The notes beneath the pieces are model-generated. The model searched no databases and was not told the origin of the DNA. It worked only from the letters and a program-made list of their open reading frames with translations. The translations under genes and the position numbers were made by a program. 64,000 nt of DNA from Gossypium raimondii (Eukaryota > Streptophyta > Magnoliopsida > Malvales > Malvaceae), in assembly GCF_025698545.1 (NCBI RefSeq), contig NC_068565.1, positions 1,736,001 to 1,800,000 on the forward strand. Reading direction: 5' to 3'. Shown in pieces: positions 38,166 through 50,100 of this stretch (position 1 is the first letter of the stretch; each line of letters begins with the position of its first letter).

Positions 38166-38505
38166 GCCACACTTTAATTATTATTATTATTCAAAACCCG
38201 AGTCTCAATTGCGGTTAGAAATTCCAATTTTTGTAACTATTCAATTCATTTTTTTATTTGAATATTTGTGAAATTCATTATCTAAAATACGTTTTATTTT
38301 TTTCAAATTAATTTTTTTATTGCACATTACATCTTTTTTCTTTTTTTTATTTATTAAATTTGAATATTTAATAAATTTAATTTTCTAAAATAATGTTTAT
38401 ATAAATACTTAGCTTTATATGCTAAATTCAAAATGTGCAAATAAATCAATACTTGTCCTAGACTCCTAGTCCCTAAACCTTAAATCAAATCCATTAATTT
38501 AAAAA
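38166..38505. other. p24 3' flank, AT-rich
   Basis: No gene recognised. It includes the 3' untranslated region of the p24 gene. Confidence 0.4.
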
Positions 38506-38834
38506 GGTTAAAATATGTCATAAATCCATTAACTCTTCATAAATTTAGAATTTAATCCTTATATTTTATTTTCAGGAGTTCAATTCTCTTACTTTTCAAA
38601 TTTCAAAATTCGGGATATCCTATTAATTTCTTTTGGTTAAATTTATTTGTATGACATTTTGAAATAAAAAATGATGTTGTAATGAATTAAAATTTAACAA
38701 AATAATTTTAACACTATTAATGATTAAACCTAAATTTTAAAATATGAAAAATAAAAAGCTAAATTCCTAAAATAAAATAGAAGGATTAAATTCTAAATTT
38801 TTAAAAATACAAGAACTTATGATATATTTTAACC
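38506..38834. mobile_element. MITE with 9-bp target duplication (Mutator-like), copy 2
   Basis: 329-bp homologue of 5122-5448. The left end is GGTTAAAATATGTC and the right end, on the opposite strand, is GGTTAAAATATATC. The flanks ATTTAAAAA (38497-38505) and ATTTAGAAA (38835-38843) match at 8 of 9 positions. Internal words 'gtatgacattttgaaataaa' are shared with the first copy. Confidence 0.8.
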
Positions 38835-38849
38835 ATTTAGAAAACCCAG

Positions 38850-39370
38850 ATTCATAAATCTTACACCCATAATTACGATAAAAATATTTTTATCTAATAA
38901 TTTGTCTTTTTATGAAATTAAAAATTCCATAACTGTAACCCAACGCCGCTTACCACGCCACCATTTTTGGTGGATCCGTTCTGACAACTCCTGCACTAAA
39001 ATATTATTCAATTTTCCTAAACTACCCTTTTGATATTTAATTATGATTTTAGTAAAAAAAATTGTGGGAAAACTTTTAAAAATTAAAATCATTATAATCA
39101 AAATAGTTTAATCCATGAGATCAAAATAAATTATTTTAAATTTTAAATTTTGTATTTATCTTATTCTATTAAAATAAAATCAGCAATACCCAATCTTTTT
39201 CTTTTCACAAATCATAGATTAAAAAGAAAATATCTTTAGTTTCAGATTTATTTTTTTAAAATGGATTATAAATTAAACTAATCAATTTAGGTATTAGATA
39301 TTTATTTTTCTTAATTGAAAAAATGATCGATCATTTCATTCTAAAAAAATTGGAATTCTTTTTTCTGAGT
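38850..39370. other. AT-rich intergenic DNA
   Basis: A small GC-richer patch at 38935-38995 has no recognisable frame. Otherwise nothing. Confidence 0.4.
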
Positions 39371-39380
39371 TGATTTCAAG

Positions 39381-39887
39381 TAGAGGTGCTCATAGGTCTG
39401 GCCGAGTCGGGTCTAAGCATAATATTAACATACTTTATTCTTGGTCGACTCGGCAGAAATATGGGCTTAAAATTTTGTTCAAACTCACTCATATTTATAA
39501 AATACTAACCTAAGTCCCTTTTAGACCCGCCCAAATTATTTTTTAATTTTTTAAATAATTATATTATATTATTTTAATATTAAATAATTTTCTATGTTTT
39601 TTATTTATTAAAAGTTTTTATATGGTCATCTTAATATTATTTTAATGTTTATATTATAGTAGTATTATATATTTAGTATATGTTTATTTTTTTAATGTGT
39701 TCTAAATTACATAATATAAAATATTATAAACTTAAAAACAGGTTGGCTAGGCTGATCCCGGGCCTTGAATGTTCAAGCTCGAGCCCGGACCATATTTTAA
39801 ATATGCCTAATATTTTTTTCCAAATCCTCCCAAAATTTTGGCGTGCCTTCGGGCCTGAACGAGTAATCCAACCCATGAATAGGTTTA
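39381..39887. mobile_element. hAT-like TIR element, divergent GGGCC-family member
   Basis: About 507 bp. The left end TAGAGGTGCTCATAGG is the family terminus. The right end is decayed (opposite strand TAAACCTATTCATGGG). The flanks GATTTCAAG and AGTTTCAAG match at 7 of 9. The interior shows 'atatgggcttaaaattttgt' and 'ttttggcgtgccttcgggcc', as in the other copies, but is more diverged. Confidence 0.65.
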
Positions 39888-39899
39888 AGTTTCAAGTAC

Positions 39900-40640
39900 T
39901 CACTTTTTGCTCAACTAAGGAAAAAAAATGCTCTTTTCTTTTTTTAAATGAGACAGTTGACCAATTTTTTCAATCAAAAAAAATAAATACATAATACAAA
40001 AATTGATTAATCTTATTAACCCTAACATCTTGCTTTCCGTTCCATTTTTTCTCAAAAGAAATTAAATTAAAGATTATCCAAATTTTTTACCTTGATACTT
40101 TAAATACACAGTGAAAAGAGAAAAAGAAGACGAGAAAATTTGAGTGGTGTTAGTTTTGTTTTAATAAGGTAAAATAAATACAAATTTTAAAACTTAAAAT
40201 CATTTATTTTGATCTAATGGTTAAGATCATTTTGATTATCATAATTCTTATTTTAAAATTTCTGACTAATCGGAAAAAAAACATTTTAATCGGAATTATA
40301 ATTTTATATACTTGCAAAATGCTGAAATTATGGAAGGTTTTGAATTTTTATGCATTTTAGCTTGCTATTTTCTTAATCCATAATAATCATATTTTAAAAT
40401 TTAATACAACATTATTTGTTAAAATAATATATTTTTCTTTAAAATTGGAAAAATAGTAGTGTAAAAAGTGTTTTTAAATGCTTTGTTTAGTGTCGGAATT
40501 ATCTTTTACATTCTAAATCAGTCTTTAAACTTCAAAATAATTTAGCAGGTCAAATTGTAAAATTTGTGTAATAACCGCACAGACAGTTTGGATTTGACGT
40601 GTTAAAAATAAACACGGTTAATAAAATTTAGAAATGCTAT
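39900..40640. other. AT-rich intergenic DNA, possibly outer half of a nested repeat
   Basis: No gene. 40480-40640 may be the left part of a repeat whose right part lies at 41155-41365, split by the element at 40650-41143. Confidence 0.35.
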
Positions 40641-40649
40641 TTTTGATAG

Positions 40650-41143
40650 AGTTAAGTGTACTAAACATCCTTAAACTATGACCTTTATTCTAAATTGGTT
40701 CATAAACTACGATGTTGTATCAATCAAGTCCTTCTACTACTAAAATCGTTAATTTAATCGTTAAATGATACGTTAGATTTTACATGACATAATCCAAGAT
40801 AGAAATTTTGAGAAAAAATAAATATTGTTAAAATAAATGTTGTAAAAATCTTGATTTTGAGGTTTTCAAGCTTTTATGAATGCTTTATCATTTGTTCTCT
40901 CTCTTTTCAATTTGACTTTATTTTTAATCTTTACTTTTAAAAATTAAGTTGTGCCTTCTTTTCTTTTAAAAAATTCATTTTAAATTTAGCTACATAAGAT
41001 TTGGCATGTCATTTAACAGTTTTAATAACAAAAGGACTAGATTGATATAATCTTGATAGTTTGGTATGTAATTAGAACGTTTTGAAATTTGGAGACAAAT
41101 TTAATACGAGGGTCATAGTTTAGGGATGTCTGTACAATTAACT
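40650..41143. mobile_element. fold-back MITE, 494 bp
   Basis: The left end AGTTAAGTGTACTAAACATC and the right end (opposite strand AGTTAATTGTACAGACATC) are inverted copies, and both continue into CTAAACTATGACC-like words. The flanks TTTTGATAG (40641-40649) and TTTTAATAC (41144-41152) match at 7 of 9, compatible with a decayed Mutator-like duplication. Confidence 0.65.
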
Positions 41144-41389
41144 TTTTAATACTTCAAATCCAAGCTATCAATACAATAAGTACACATATTTTTATAATTT
41201 AATGTATGCGTTTAAAATTAATGCCAAAGGCAAACCGAAAAACATAACTAATATGATAATACTACTTTGAAGATTCAATTAAAATGTTTTAACGTTCGAA
41301 GACCAATTCAGAATCCGAATCATAATTTGAGAATCTCAAGTGCAATTAACCCTATACAAAATATATTACGTTTTAGAATATGTATTTTT

Positions 41390-42138
41390 GGTTAAAATAT
41401 GTTCCAAGTCCTCGTGCTCTTTATGGATTTAGAATTTAGTCTTTTTACTTTAAAGATTTTAAGATTCAAATCCAATTGTTAACATTGTTATTCTATTAAA
41501 TTCTTTACTACGACATTTGATTTTTTTAAATAACTCACTTAGTAGTTATGTGACAAAAAAAATGATGTAATTAGGGTGTAAATGAGACATTAGTGCTTGT
41601 AAACTACTCAAGTTCGACTTGAAAAGAAATTAAACTCGATTCCGTAATTATCAAGCCCAGCTCAAGATTGAGCCACTCGAGCTATCAATCGAGATGAAAT
41701 TAAGCTTAGTAATACTTGACTTGAACGGCTCGCGAGCCTTATCAAGTTTTTCATATTTTTATATTATTAAATTATGCCATTGCCACATACACTGTTAATC
41801 CTAAGCTTAATTATCAAGCCAAACTTGAGCTTGAGTACAAAAATTGGTAAACGAGCTCGAGTAGCGCAATTATATCTTGAGTTGAGCCCAAGCTTAAAAG
41901 TAGATGTTCGATCAAGCCCGAGTTGAGTATTGAGCTTCGAATTTCGAGTTGAGCTCAAGCTCAATCTTGATAGTATTCAAGCTCGGGTTGGTTCGATTAC
42001 ACCCCTAATTGTAGTAAACTTGAATTTAGCAGAAGAATTTTAAAGTTGTTAACAATTGCACTTGTATTTTTAAATCCGAAAAGTAAAAGAACTAAATTTT
42101 AAATATATAAAGTTCAGGGATTTGGAGCAAATTTAACC
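41390..42138. mobile_element. MITE split by a later TIR insertion (nested pair)
   Basis: The outer element starts GGTTAAAATATGTTCC (41390), ends AAATTTAACC (42138) and is the same family as 5122-5448 and 38506-38834. It is interrupted at 41571/42008 by a different element. Joining the outer halves at that point restores wording found uninterrupted at about 4640-4690 (GACGTAATAAATTTGAATTT). Confidence 0.7.
41572..42007. mobile_element. TIR element rich in CAAGCTCGAG words, inserted in a MITE
   Basis: 436 bp. The left end is TAGGGTGTAAATGAGAC and the right end (opposite strand) TAGGGGTGTAATCGAACC. The interior has many AAGCTCGAG/TTGAGCTC words. The flanks GATGTAAT and ATTGTAGT match at 5 of 8, but the empty-site comparison with about 4650 supports an 8-bp duplication. 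It is therefore probably hAT-like. Confidence 0.65.
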
Positions 42139-42370
42139 CTTTTTTCCCTTTGTAGTAGTTCATATAAAATCTTCAGGGTTAATACTGGAAAAAAAAGTGC
42201 CTTCAACTTGCTTTATACAAAGTCTAAAATTTTAGCCAAATTAGCTTCTTCGTTTCTTCATATTTGCCACTGTATCCCTAGTTTTCTGTCATTTTCGTCA
42301 TTTATCAATCAAATAAAGATCAACGAATACCCCATTTTTGGATCGTAGGAAAGCCAAAAAAAAAAAAAAA

Positions 42371-44444
42371 ATGCTAGCAGTTTTTAACAAATCGGTTGCC
42401 AAGAGCCCAGATGGTCTTACTGTTGCTGATCAGTCACAAGCAGTATCAGCTCTCAAAGATGGTTTCTTAGCTAATCATTTTGGCTCAGTTCATCCTGGTT
42501 CAGTCACCATCAATCTTGGATCTTCGGGTGTTATGGCTTATTCTCGTGAAAAACAGAACCCCCTTCTCCCCAGGTAAAAAAAATATATATTCTTTTTGTT
42601 TTAAGTTTTGTATTTTTTAAGGATTTCATTTCTGGGTTATTTTCTGTGTTTTGATTAGTGATTTTTGACTGATCTGATCAAGATCTTTTCTGGGTTGTTC
42701 TCCATTTTTTTTTTATTGTTTGATTGGGTGGTGAAAAATGTGTATTGGATGATCATAATGCGATACAACAATGATTTTACGCGATTGATTAGCTTCCTTG
42801 ATGTTTTTTTTTCACTTGTGATTTCGTTGATTGAAAATTTTGATATATAAATGTGATTTCTCGTTCACTAATTTTGATATATAAATGTGATTTCTCGTTC
42901 ACTAATTTTGACATATATTATTCTGTATTTACATAAATACATAATTATGAAGTTCATGATCGTTAGTTTTATCGAATTGGATCACTTGTGTTCTCTGATT
43001 GGGATCATGCATACTAATTCGAAAATCACTAAGGAGATAGCAATGTCTAGCAATCCAGGGAGTCTGGTAACTGGGGGGTTTGTTTTGAGAACAAAAGATA
43101 GATTAGGGGTGAAGCTAGAAATTTGTTTTAGGGGTGCTAGAATGAATAATAAATTGGGAGGGCGAAAAGTGTAATTCTACCAAACTTGTTATTTCATCAA
43201 TTTTTAAGGGACTATATAGCCAATTTACCATTTGTTGGGAGGCCAAGGCCATTGCCTGCCCCTGTCTTCACTCCTGAGATAGATTGACTTGATTAGATTT
43301 GCTTTTGTCTAGTAGTTTAAATCATTTGGCTCGTTGGTTCTCCGGTTCTTTAGGGCATTTGGGTCGAGTAATCTGCCGAGGTTCTGTCGTTAGATTATCA
43401 CGTTTGGGTCCACTATTTCTTAGGTAATCTTACAAGATTAGTTTATTGCGTTGATATGTTTCTGGTTTTTTGAACTGGACATGTTTCTGGACAGTGCACA
43501 ACTTCTTTTGTTTACTTAACCGCGCTATCATACTTTTACATTTCCTATATCTTTTCTATTATTTCGCAATGCAATGGAGATTCCGATCATTTTCTTTGTA
43601 TGTTCCCAGACTGTTTGCGGTAGTCGATGAAATTTTCTGCATGTTTCAAGGACATATCGAGAACGTTGCTGTGCTTAAGCAACAATATGGCTTGAATAAA
43701 ACAGCAGACGAGGGGATTATCGTTATTGAAGCTTATAGAACCCTCAGAGACAGAGGCCCTTACCCTCCAGACCAGGTTGTGAGAGATATCCAGGGGAAGT
43801 TCATTTTCATCCTCTTCGATAGCTCTTCAAAATCTACATTCATAGCTTCTGTAAGTATACCTACATTTTCCCGGCTAACGCGATGGATGTCTCTGATGTA
43901 TGCTTTTATTGTCGAGTTTCTTCTCCCGTATGATGCAGGATGCTGATGGAACTGTACCTTTCTTCTGGGGAACCGATGTTGATGGCCATCTGGTTCTTGC
44001 AGATGATGAGGAGACCGTGAAAAAGGGCTGTGGGAAATCTTCTGCTCCATTCCCAAAAGGTAAATCTACAAGCTTAGTCTCTGTTCATATTCACTCTTAA
44101 TCTGTAGACGAAAAAATTCTGAGGAAACAAGCTTCGGGCGAATATTTGAACCGGATATCGGAACTACTGTAGAATGACATGTCGAAAATGGGGTAGCACA
44201 AAGGTTTTCAATGCATAAACATCTACGATACTTCATCGTTTTTTGTTTTTCAGGGTGCTTCTTCACATCCTCTGGAGGGTTAAGGAGCTTCGAGCATCCC
44301 CAGAACGAGTTGAAGGCAGTGCCTAGGGTGGATGGTTCAGGTCAGGCCTGTGGTGCTACGTACTGTGTGGATACAGAGACGAAGAAGGAATCAACCGGAA
44401 TGAAGAAAGTCGACAGTGCTGCGAACTGGTCGACAAACTACTAA
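42371..44444 (+). CDS. DUF3700 / aluminium-induced, TSJT1-like protein
   Basis: Member of the plant stem-specific TSJT1/aluminium-induced protein family (YGL and LRDR motifs), an N-terminal-nucleophile glutamine amidotransferase-like fold of unclear chemistry, induced by stress or sugar starvation in relatives. Exons: 42371-42573, 43610-43850, 43939-44059, 44254-44444. They total 756 nt, giving 251 aa, the usual family length. The signature YGL is at 94-96 and LRDR at 113-116. FFWGTDVDGHLVLADD and FFTSSGGLRSFEHP are further family blocks. The canonical glutaminase Cys2 is absent (the protein starts MLAVF), as in the family. The ATG at 42371 follows an A-rich run and gives the family start; the upstream frame opens only on a TTG. 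A 34-bp tandem duplication lies in intron 1. Confidence 0.95.
42837..42909. repeat. 34-bp tandem duplication in intron 1
   Basis: The unit containing TGATATATAAATGTGATTTC recurs with a period of 34 bp (42841 and 42875). Two nearly perfect copies, so it is recent or under constraint. Confidence 0.85.
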
Positions 44445-45349
44445 GCCTCAAAACGTTGTTTCTTCCTTTATCTGCCTTTCTTACTCTTCCATAGTTCCAT
44501 TCACTCCTTAATTCCGTATCTCAAAGCAGCTGCATTTCATTCATCAAAACTGAGCTTTTTGACATTTGGTAATTTATACATTTCATGGAGTAATATTTGT
44601 TGTCATTAAAGGCTGTTTAATCTCTTTGTTGAAATGGTTTTCCCTCTCTTTTAAGTTGTTTATAGGAAGTAAATATATCATTTCAGTTTCATGTCATTTT
44701 GGGTTAGGATTGTTTCGAGTTTAACTTGTTTTAGATTTGGTTGTTTCGGGTTCTAGCCATTCAAGGATCGAGTTTTTCAACTTGGGTTTTTATGAGTTTA
44801 TATCATTTCAAGTTCCGGTCATTTGGATATTTTAACATATATATATATATATGTATATTTATATATTATATTCTACAAATATTTTATATTTTATTATATT
44901 TAAATGATATAATAGCATGTATTAAAGAATTATATTTTAGTTATAAAATAACAACTTTTTCATATATTATTATATTTTAACATACCTTTGAATTTAGAGT
45001 ATTCTATTATTATATAATTTTATTACAAAATATATTATATAAATTTAATAATTAATATATTATTTTTCAAAATAATATTTTAGATTTATTAAATATATAA
45101 CATACCAACAAAGCCATTTTATATTAAAAATGTTTTTTATATAATTTATATAGTTTTTATTATAATTATAAAAATTAAAATATTAAAAATATTATTTTTA
45201 TTAATAATTTATCACAATATTTTTTTATTCCATTCATAAATATAAAATATTTAAAAGTTTTATAATATATTAATAATATAAATAAAATATTATTTTAACC
45301 TAAGATTAAAATTGTCATTTTAATCTATTCATTGTCTATTCTTTGGTAT
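44445..45349. other. 3' flank then very AT-rich DNA
   Basis: 44445-44700 is plausible 3' untranslated region of the DUF3700 gene. 44835-45300 is almost pure A/T, including a TA microsatellite at 44838-44853. No gene. Confidence 0.45.
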
Positions 45350-45813
45350 TAGAGGTGCTCATGGGCTGGGCCGGGCCGGACTCATAAAAAATTTGGCTCG
45401 GGTCCTAGGCTCGGGCCCGGCCCGGCCCGAAATATGGGCCTGAAATTTTGCCCAGGCCCGGCCTATTTTTTTAATAAATATCAAAAATTTATTTTAAAAA
45501 TTAAAAAAAGTATTTTAAAAATATTTTAAAATTAAAAAAAATTTAAAAAGTGTTTTAAAAATATTTTAAAATTAAAAAATAATAATAAAAAGTATTTTAA
45601 AAATATTTTAAAATTTAAAAAAATTTAAAAATAAATATATTTATTATATCGGGTCGGGCCCGGGCCAAAAAAGTAGTGCTCGAGGCCCGGCCCTTTTCTA
45701 AACGGGCTTCATTTTTTGCCCAAGCCCATATTTCGGGCCTATATTTTTACCCAAACCCTCTCATATTTCGGGCGGGCCGTCGGGCTGGGCCGCCCGGCCC
45801 ATGAGCACCTCTA
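45350..45813. mobile_element. GGGCC-rich hAT-like element, best-preserved copy
   Basis: 464 bp with 17-bp perfect terminal inverted repeats TAGAGGTGCTCATGGGC. It is flanked by perfect 8-bp direct repeats TTTGGTAT (45342-45349 and 45814-45821). An 8-bp duplication and a TAGAGG start fit the hAT superfamily. The interior consists of GGGCC-rich arms around A/T-rich tandem words ('aaaaagtattttaaaaatat' repeated three times at about 45510-45610). No transposase, so it depends on another element. Confidence 0.88.
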
Positions 45814-45989
45814 TTTGGTATTATGTTACTCAACCAAACAATGTAATAGTTATACATCTATTCCATTCAACTCAACTAAATCATTGTTATACCTAATCCG
45901 TACAATTACAACCCTATTTTATTCCGATAAAATATCGTTCTATTTTTTATCAAGAAAAAAAATATCATTCTATTATAACAAATTAAACT

Positions 45990-46200
45990 TATAATTTCAT
46001 TTTGAGTTAGGATTGAAATATCAAAATTTAAAAAGCATAGTACTAAAAATAATTAGGTTGGAGAATCATGACTAAATTCGCTACTTATGAGATCAATAAC
46101 AAAATTTAACTTAATGGATTTAATTGTTACTATTTTGTTTAGAATTAAAATTTCAAAATTCAAAAATACAAGAGCTAAAATTAACTAATTCTATCAAATC
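45990..46200. repeat. AT-rich repeat related to 35455-35840
   Basis: Shares 'tttaattgttactatttt' and 'ttaaaatttcaaaattcaaa' with the array at 35455. Single or partial copy. Confidence 0.45.
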
Positions 46201-46254
46201 AGAGTACATATCCTTTTGTTTTCTACTTTCTTTGATAAATTACATCCAATGTTA

Positions 46255-46645
46255 TTAAACTATTAGTAAGTTTACGTTTTTATCGATTAACTTCAAAAAA
46301 GTTACAAAATAGTTACGGAACTATTCGAAAATTTTTATTCAAGCGACGATTTGACGATCGGTACAGTAAACCAATACACATTGACAAGTAGAACGTACCT
46401 TACATCCAAGTTGATCTGATGGTGAGTGTCGGAGATTAAAGAAGAAAGTTGTTTGGGTTTTGATTCGTAGATTCTTAATGTTCAAAGTTGTTTCTTAAAA
46501 AAAAACTGTAGAAGTGAAGGGGAAATAGAGCTTTGAGAAAGTTATACAATAACGATTTTACTGTCCGACAATTTAAATGAAAACTTTAAAATAATTTAGT
46601 GATTATTTTATAAAATTTTAAAGTTGAGTAATTAAAAAGTAATTT
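46255..46645. mobile_element. fold-back MITE-like repeat
   Basis: The left arm ('aacttcaaaaaagttacaaaatag') and the right arm (opposite strand 'cactaaattattttaaagtttt') are long imperfect inverted copies. The interior 'gacgatttgacgatcggtac' and 'ggagattaaagaagaaagtt' is shared with 56880-57030. No coding capacity. Confidence 0.6.
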
Positions 46646-47166
46646 TACTAACATGTTTTCTTTCTCTTTCTCCAAACCTAAAGAAAATCTCCTTAAAATT
46701 TCACGTTAACACGTGGCAACAGAATGACCGGATATGCCATGTCACCACACTTCCCAACCGTCCGATTATTATTAACAAACAGGAATAAAAACCAATATTC
46801 TACAGAATCTACACTTTATCAGTGCTGAACAGAAGAATATATCCGTTCTCGAGCCTCCGCATCCCCTCACTCTCACTATCGCGCGTGCAGTTCATTCTCA
46901 ACAACAACCCCGTCGCTGCTTCCCACAAACGCTCCACAACTCGCGTAAACCAAACACATCAACTCTCTTCCCACCGCCACGTCATCGTTACAAGCTGTCC
47001 CAGTCAACCGCCAAACCCGCTCAAAAAAAAAATATAAATATATATTTTTTTCTATTTTCTGCTTCCTTTTTTCGAAGAAATGTTCTTCTTTGGATCTCCA
47101 ATGGAGGCTGAAACAAAGTAACAAACCCTTGAAAAAAGATCATTTGATTTTTTTTTTTGCAGTAAA

Positions 47167-50100
47167 ATGGATGAGACGTTCTTCGATCTAATGGAGTTAT
47201 TGATGAAGCAATCGATAACCGAAACAGTTGTCGACGTTTTGATATATGCCGTGCCTATATGGTTAGCCGTAACGATCGGGCTTGCAATCGGTTGGTCTTG
47301 GCGTCCTAGGTGGACTGGCTTGGTTCTTCTTGGCTTTCGATCAAAGTTCCGGTTCATTTGGACCGCTCCTCCCGGATTCGGAGCTCGCCGACTTTGGTTA
47401 GCCTTCACCGCGCTCTCGGCTTTCTCCGTTTTTCGGACGATTTTCTCTAACTTTATTAAAAGGAGATTTAAGGAAGCGGCTTCGGATTCTTCGGTTCCAT
47501 TGCAATCTCCGCCGCCTACGGCGTGGATTTCACCGGAAAGTGTTGCTGATGCTGTTAGGTGAGTATTATTTATATTTTATTTTAATTTTATTTTATTATT
47601 TATGTGATTTAAAAAGAACCGTTTTTCGTTGTAAATATTTTAGATGAGACAGTATTTGATGCCGGTTGCTTCGTTTCTTTAATTCCATATCATTTGTATC
47701 GAGGTAAACATGAATTAGACTATATAAGTAGAGTTTTACGTAGGAACATTGAACTCGAAGCTAGTTTAAGGGATAGTTAATCCTAGGCTTTTGATGAGCT
47801 TTTGCAATTAGCATCGCTTGCGAGATATGTAATTGAAGAATTTGTACGTTTCTTTATGGTTAGTGCATTAGTGTTTCACCAGGGGCGGTGGCACCCCTAA
47901 AATGGAAAATTACTCTTAGACCCTTCCAAAATCTGGTAAGATTGCAGTTTGACTTCCAAAAATGATAAAATTTTGATTTAGATTATAAACATGGAAGCTA
48001 ATATACTAGTGAAATTACATTTTAGCTCTTATAAAAATAGATAATTTAATATCGGCCCTAGAAAAAATTTCTGGCATCGCTCCTGTGTTTGACTATCATC
48101 GAATAGAATTTCCATTCAAGTTCTTTCTCCCTACCTTATCTGCTGAGACTTGGTGAATCCCATGGATGCTTATACTCTGGTTATTTTTGCTTGTTCCAGA
48201 ATGTTAGAATAAAATCCTGTTTTGAAATCATTGTTCAAAGTGTACTAATTTCTTCAGTAACCGAAATTTTCTTATGTTACTATCGGATCGGTTAATGCTG
48301 TTTGATGCATAAGCTTATTCATGACTAATACCTACTTCGTTATAGCCCCGGCGGTAGAGCTGAAGAAAGAGAGCAGGATATTGTCACAGAGAATGACTTA
48401 GCACACCTCTTACATTTACTCGAAGGGAAAGATGGGGAGATGGAATGGCAAAGGATGATGGAAAGGACTACTTCAAATATGTCATACCAAGCATGGCGCC
48501 AAGAGCCTGTGGTAGGTTTCTGAATACTGAATTATTAACGTTCTTCTATTATCATAAATGTGCCCATGAAAACTTGTATGTTCTATCTTTATTCTAATAA
48601 ATCGAAATCTCTTTGTAGAACATTATAGCTTAAGGAAATTTGTACTTTCTGGTTTTATGTACTGCATTGCTCTGAGATCTTATGAGCATCTATTATTTAG
48701 TCAAGTAGCATTTGAACTATGAGTGAATGTAAGCTATTGTTATTTATCAAAATTTCACATGGTATTAGGTCCAACTATGCAAAATGCCCGATAGCATGCA
48801 TGATATTGTTTCTCTGTGTTTTTGTTTGTCTTGGGCGGAATTCTGTTTTCGATGATGTACTATTATGATACCTGATGTTCTCGTAAGCCAAAACATTACT
48901 TCCTAATGGTGATTTTGTTTACCAGAGTGGCCCTGCAATTTACCGTAGTAGAACGGTCTTTGAGGACGCAACTCCAGAGGTGGTTCGAGATTTCTTCTGG
49001 GATGATGAATTTCGACCAAAGTGGGATACTATGCTCGCATACTTCAAAACTTTGGACGAGTGCCCTTGTACGGGATCAATGATTGTTCACTGGATAAGAA
49101 AGGTAGATGAACTGAATGGTTCTTATGATTTTGTTTAGTAATGTTTCAGAATATTAAGTTTTAAAGCACATTTCTTATTCAATACTATGTATGGACTAAC
49201 ATGTTTTAACTTGTCTCATCTTTTTTGCAGTTCCCATTTTTTTGCAGTGATCGAGATTATATAATTGGTCGAAGAATATGGGAGGATGGAAAGACTTACT
49301 ATTGTGTGACAAAGGTAAAGCCTATAACGTTTTTTTATGGATCGGTTAGCTTTTAATAAACTATACTCCTAACGGAGTTGCTGTCAGGACCTGGTGGTAT
49401 TAACCATATAAAGGGGCTCTGGTGGGTAGGGTGTTGTGTATAGAATTATCAATTCAGACCACCCTGAAAACCCGACCTGAATCCACACCGACCCAGCTCT
49501 GTTGTGATTATAAAAAATCAACAATTTAAACTCATACAACCCAAACCTACAGCTGAAATGAACTTGAAATGACTCAAACCGAGAATGATTTGAATAATGT
49601 AACTTGAAATGACCTGAACCTGAAATGATTAGAATCCAAAATGACTTGAAACCCAATGATCCGATCAGAAAAACTCGACCCTCAAGTCTAAATGAACCAA
49701 ACCCAAAATAAATTTTGTTCAAAATAACTTGATCTAAATTGATGGGACCCAAAATCAACTCAACCCGCTCAATCGACAAGTCCAGTTGTGTGTGATTTTA
49801 GTAAGAGGTAAGTTGATTGGATTGTTCGTAGTGGTGTAAAGTATGACCAACAATTCTTTATGACTAGAAATAAACCTAAATATATGATTGGATTGTCCAT
49901 AGTGGTGAAAAGCTGATTGAGCTTTATTTTAGTTGGCATCGTTCTTATTGCAACAATAAGAAAAACGTGAGTGCAAATACATTTAAGCTCGTTTTTCCTT
50001 CAATTAAAGAGTTGCAAGGGGTTATTCATGTTTTATTTTTAAAGATAAATTTATTAATATTCAAGCTATGATGTTTCAGGGGGTACCATATCCTGGTTTG

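Noticed and set aside
42338-42370. Longer N-terminus for the DUF3700 protein (extra Lys-rich residues)
   Set aside because: The upstream frame opens on TTG, not ATG, and runs through an A tract; the family starts at the ATG at 42371.
44741-44980. Tyr/Ile-rich 79-codon frame
   Set aside because: Translation of A/T-only sequence and a TA microsatellite.
47052-47408. Minus-strand 118-codon frame opposite START-gene exon 1
   Set aside because: Antisense shadow; the plus strand has a complete conserved gene model.
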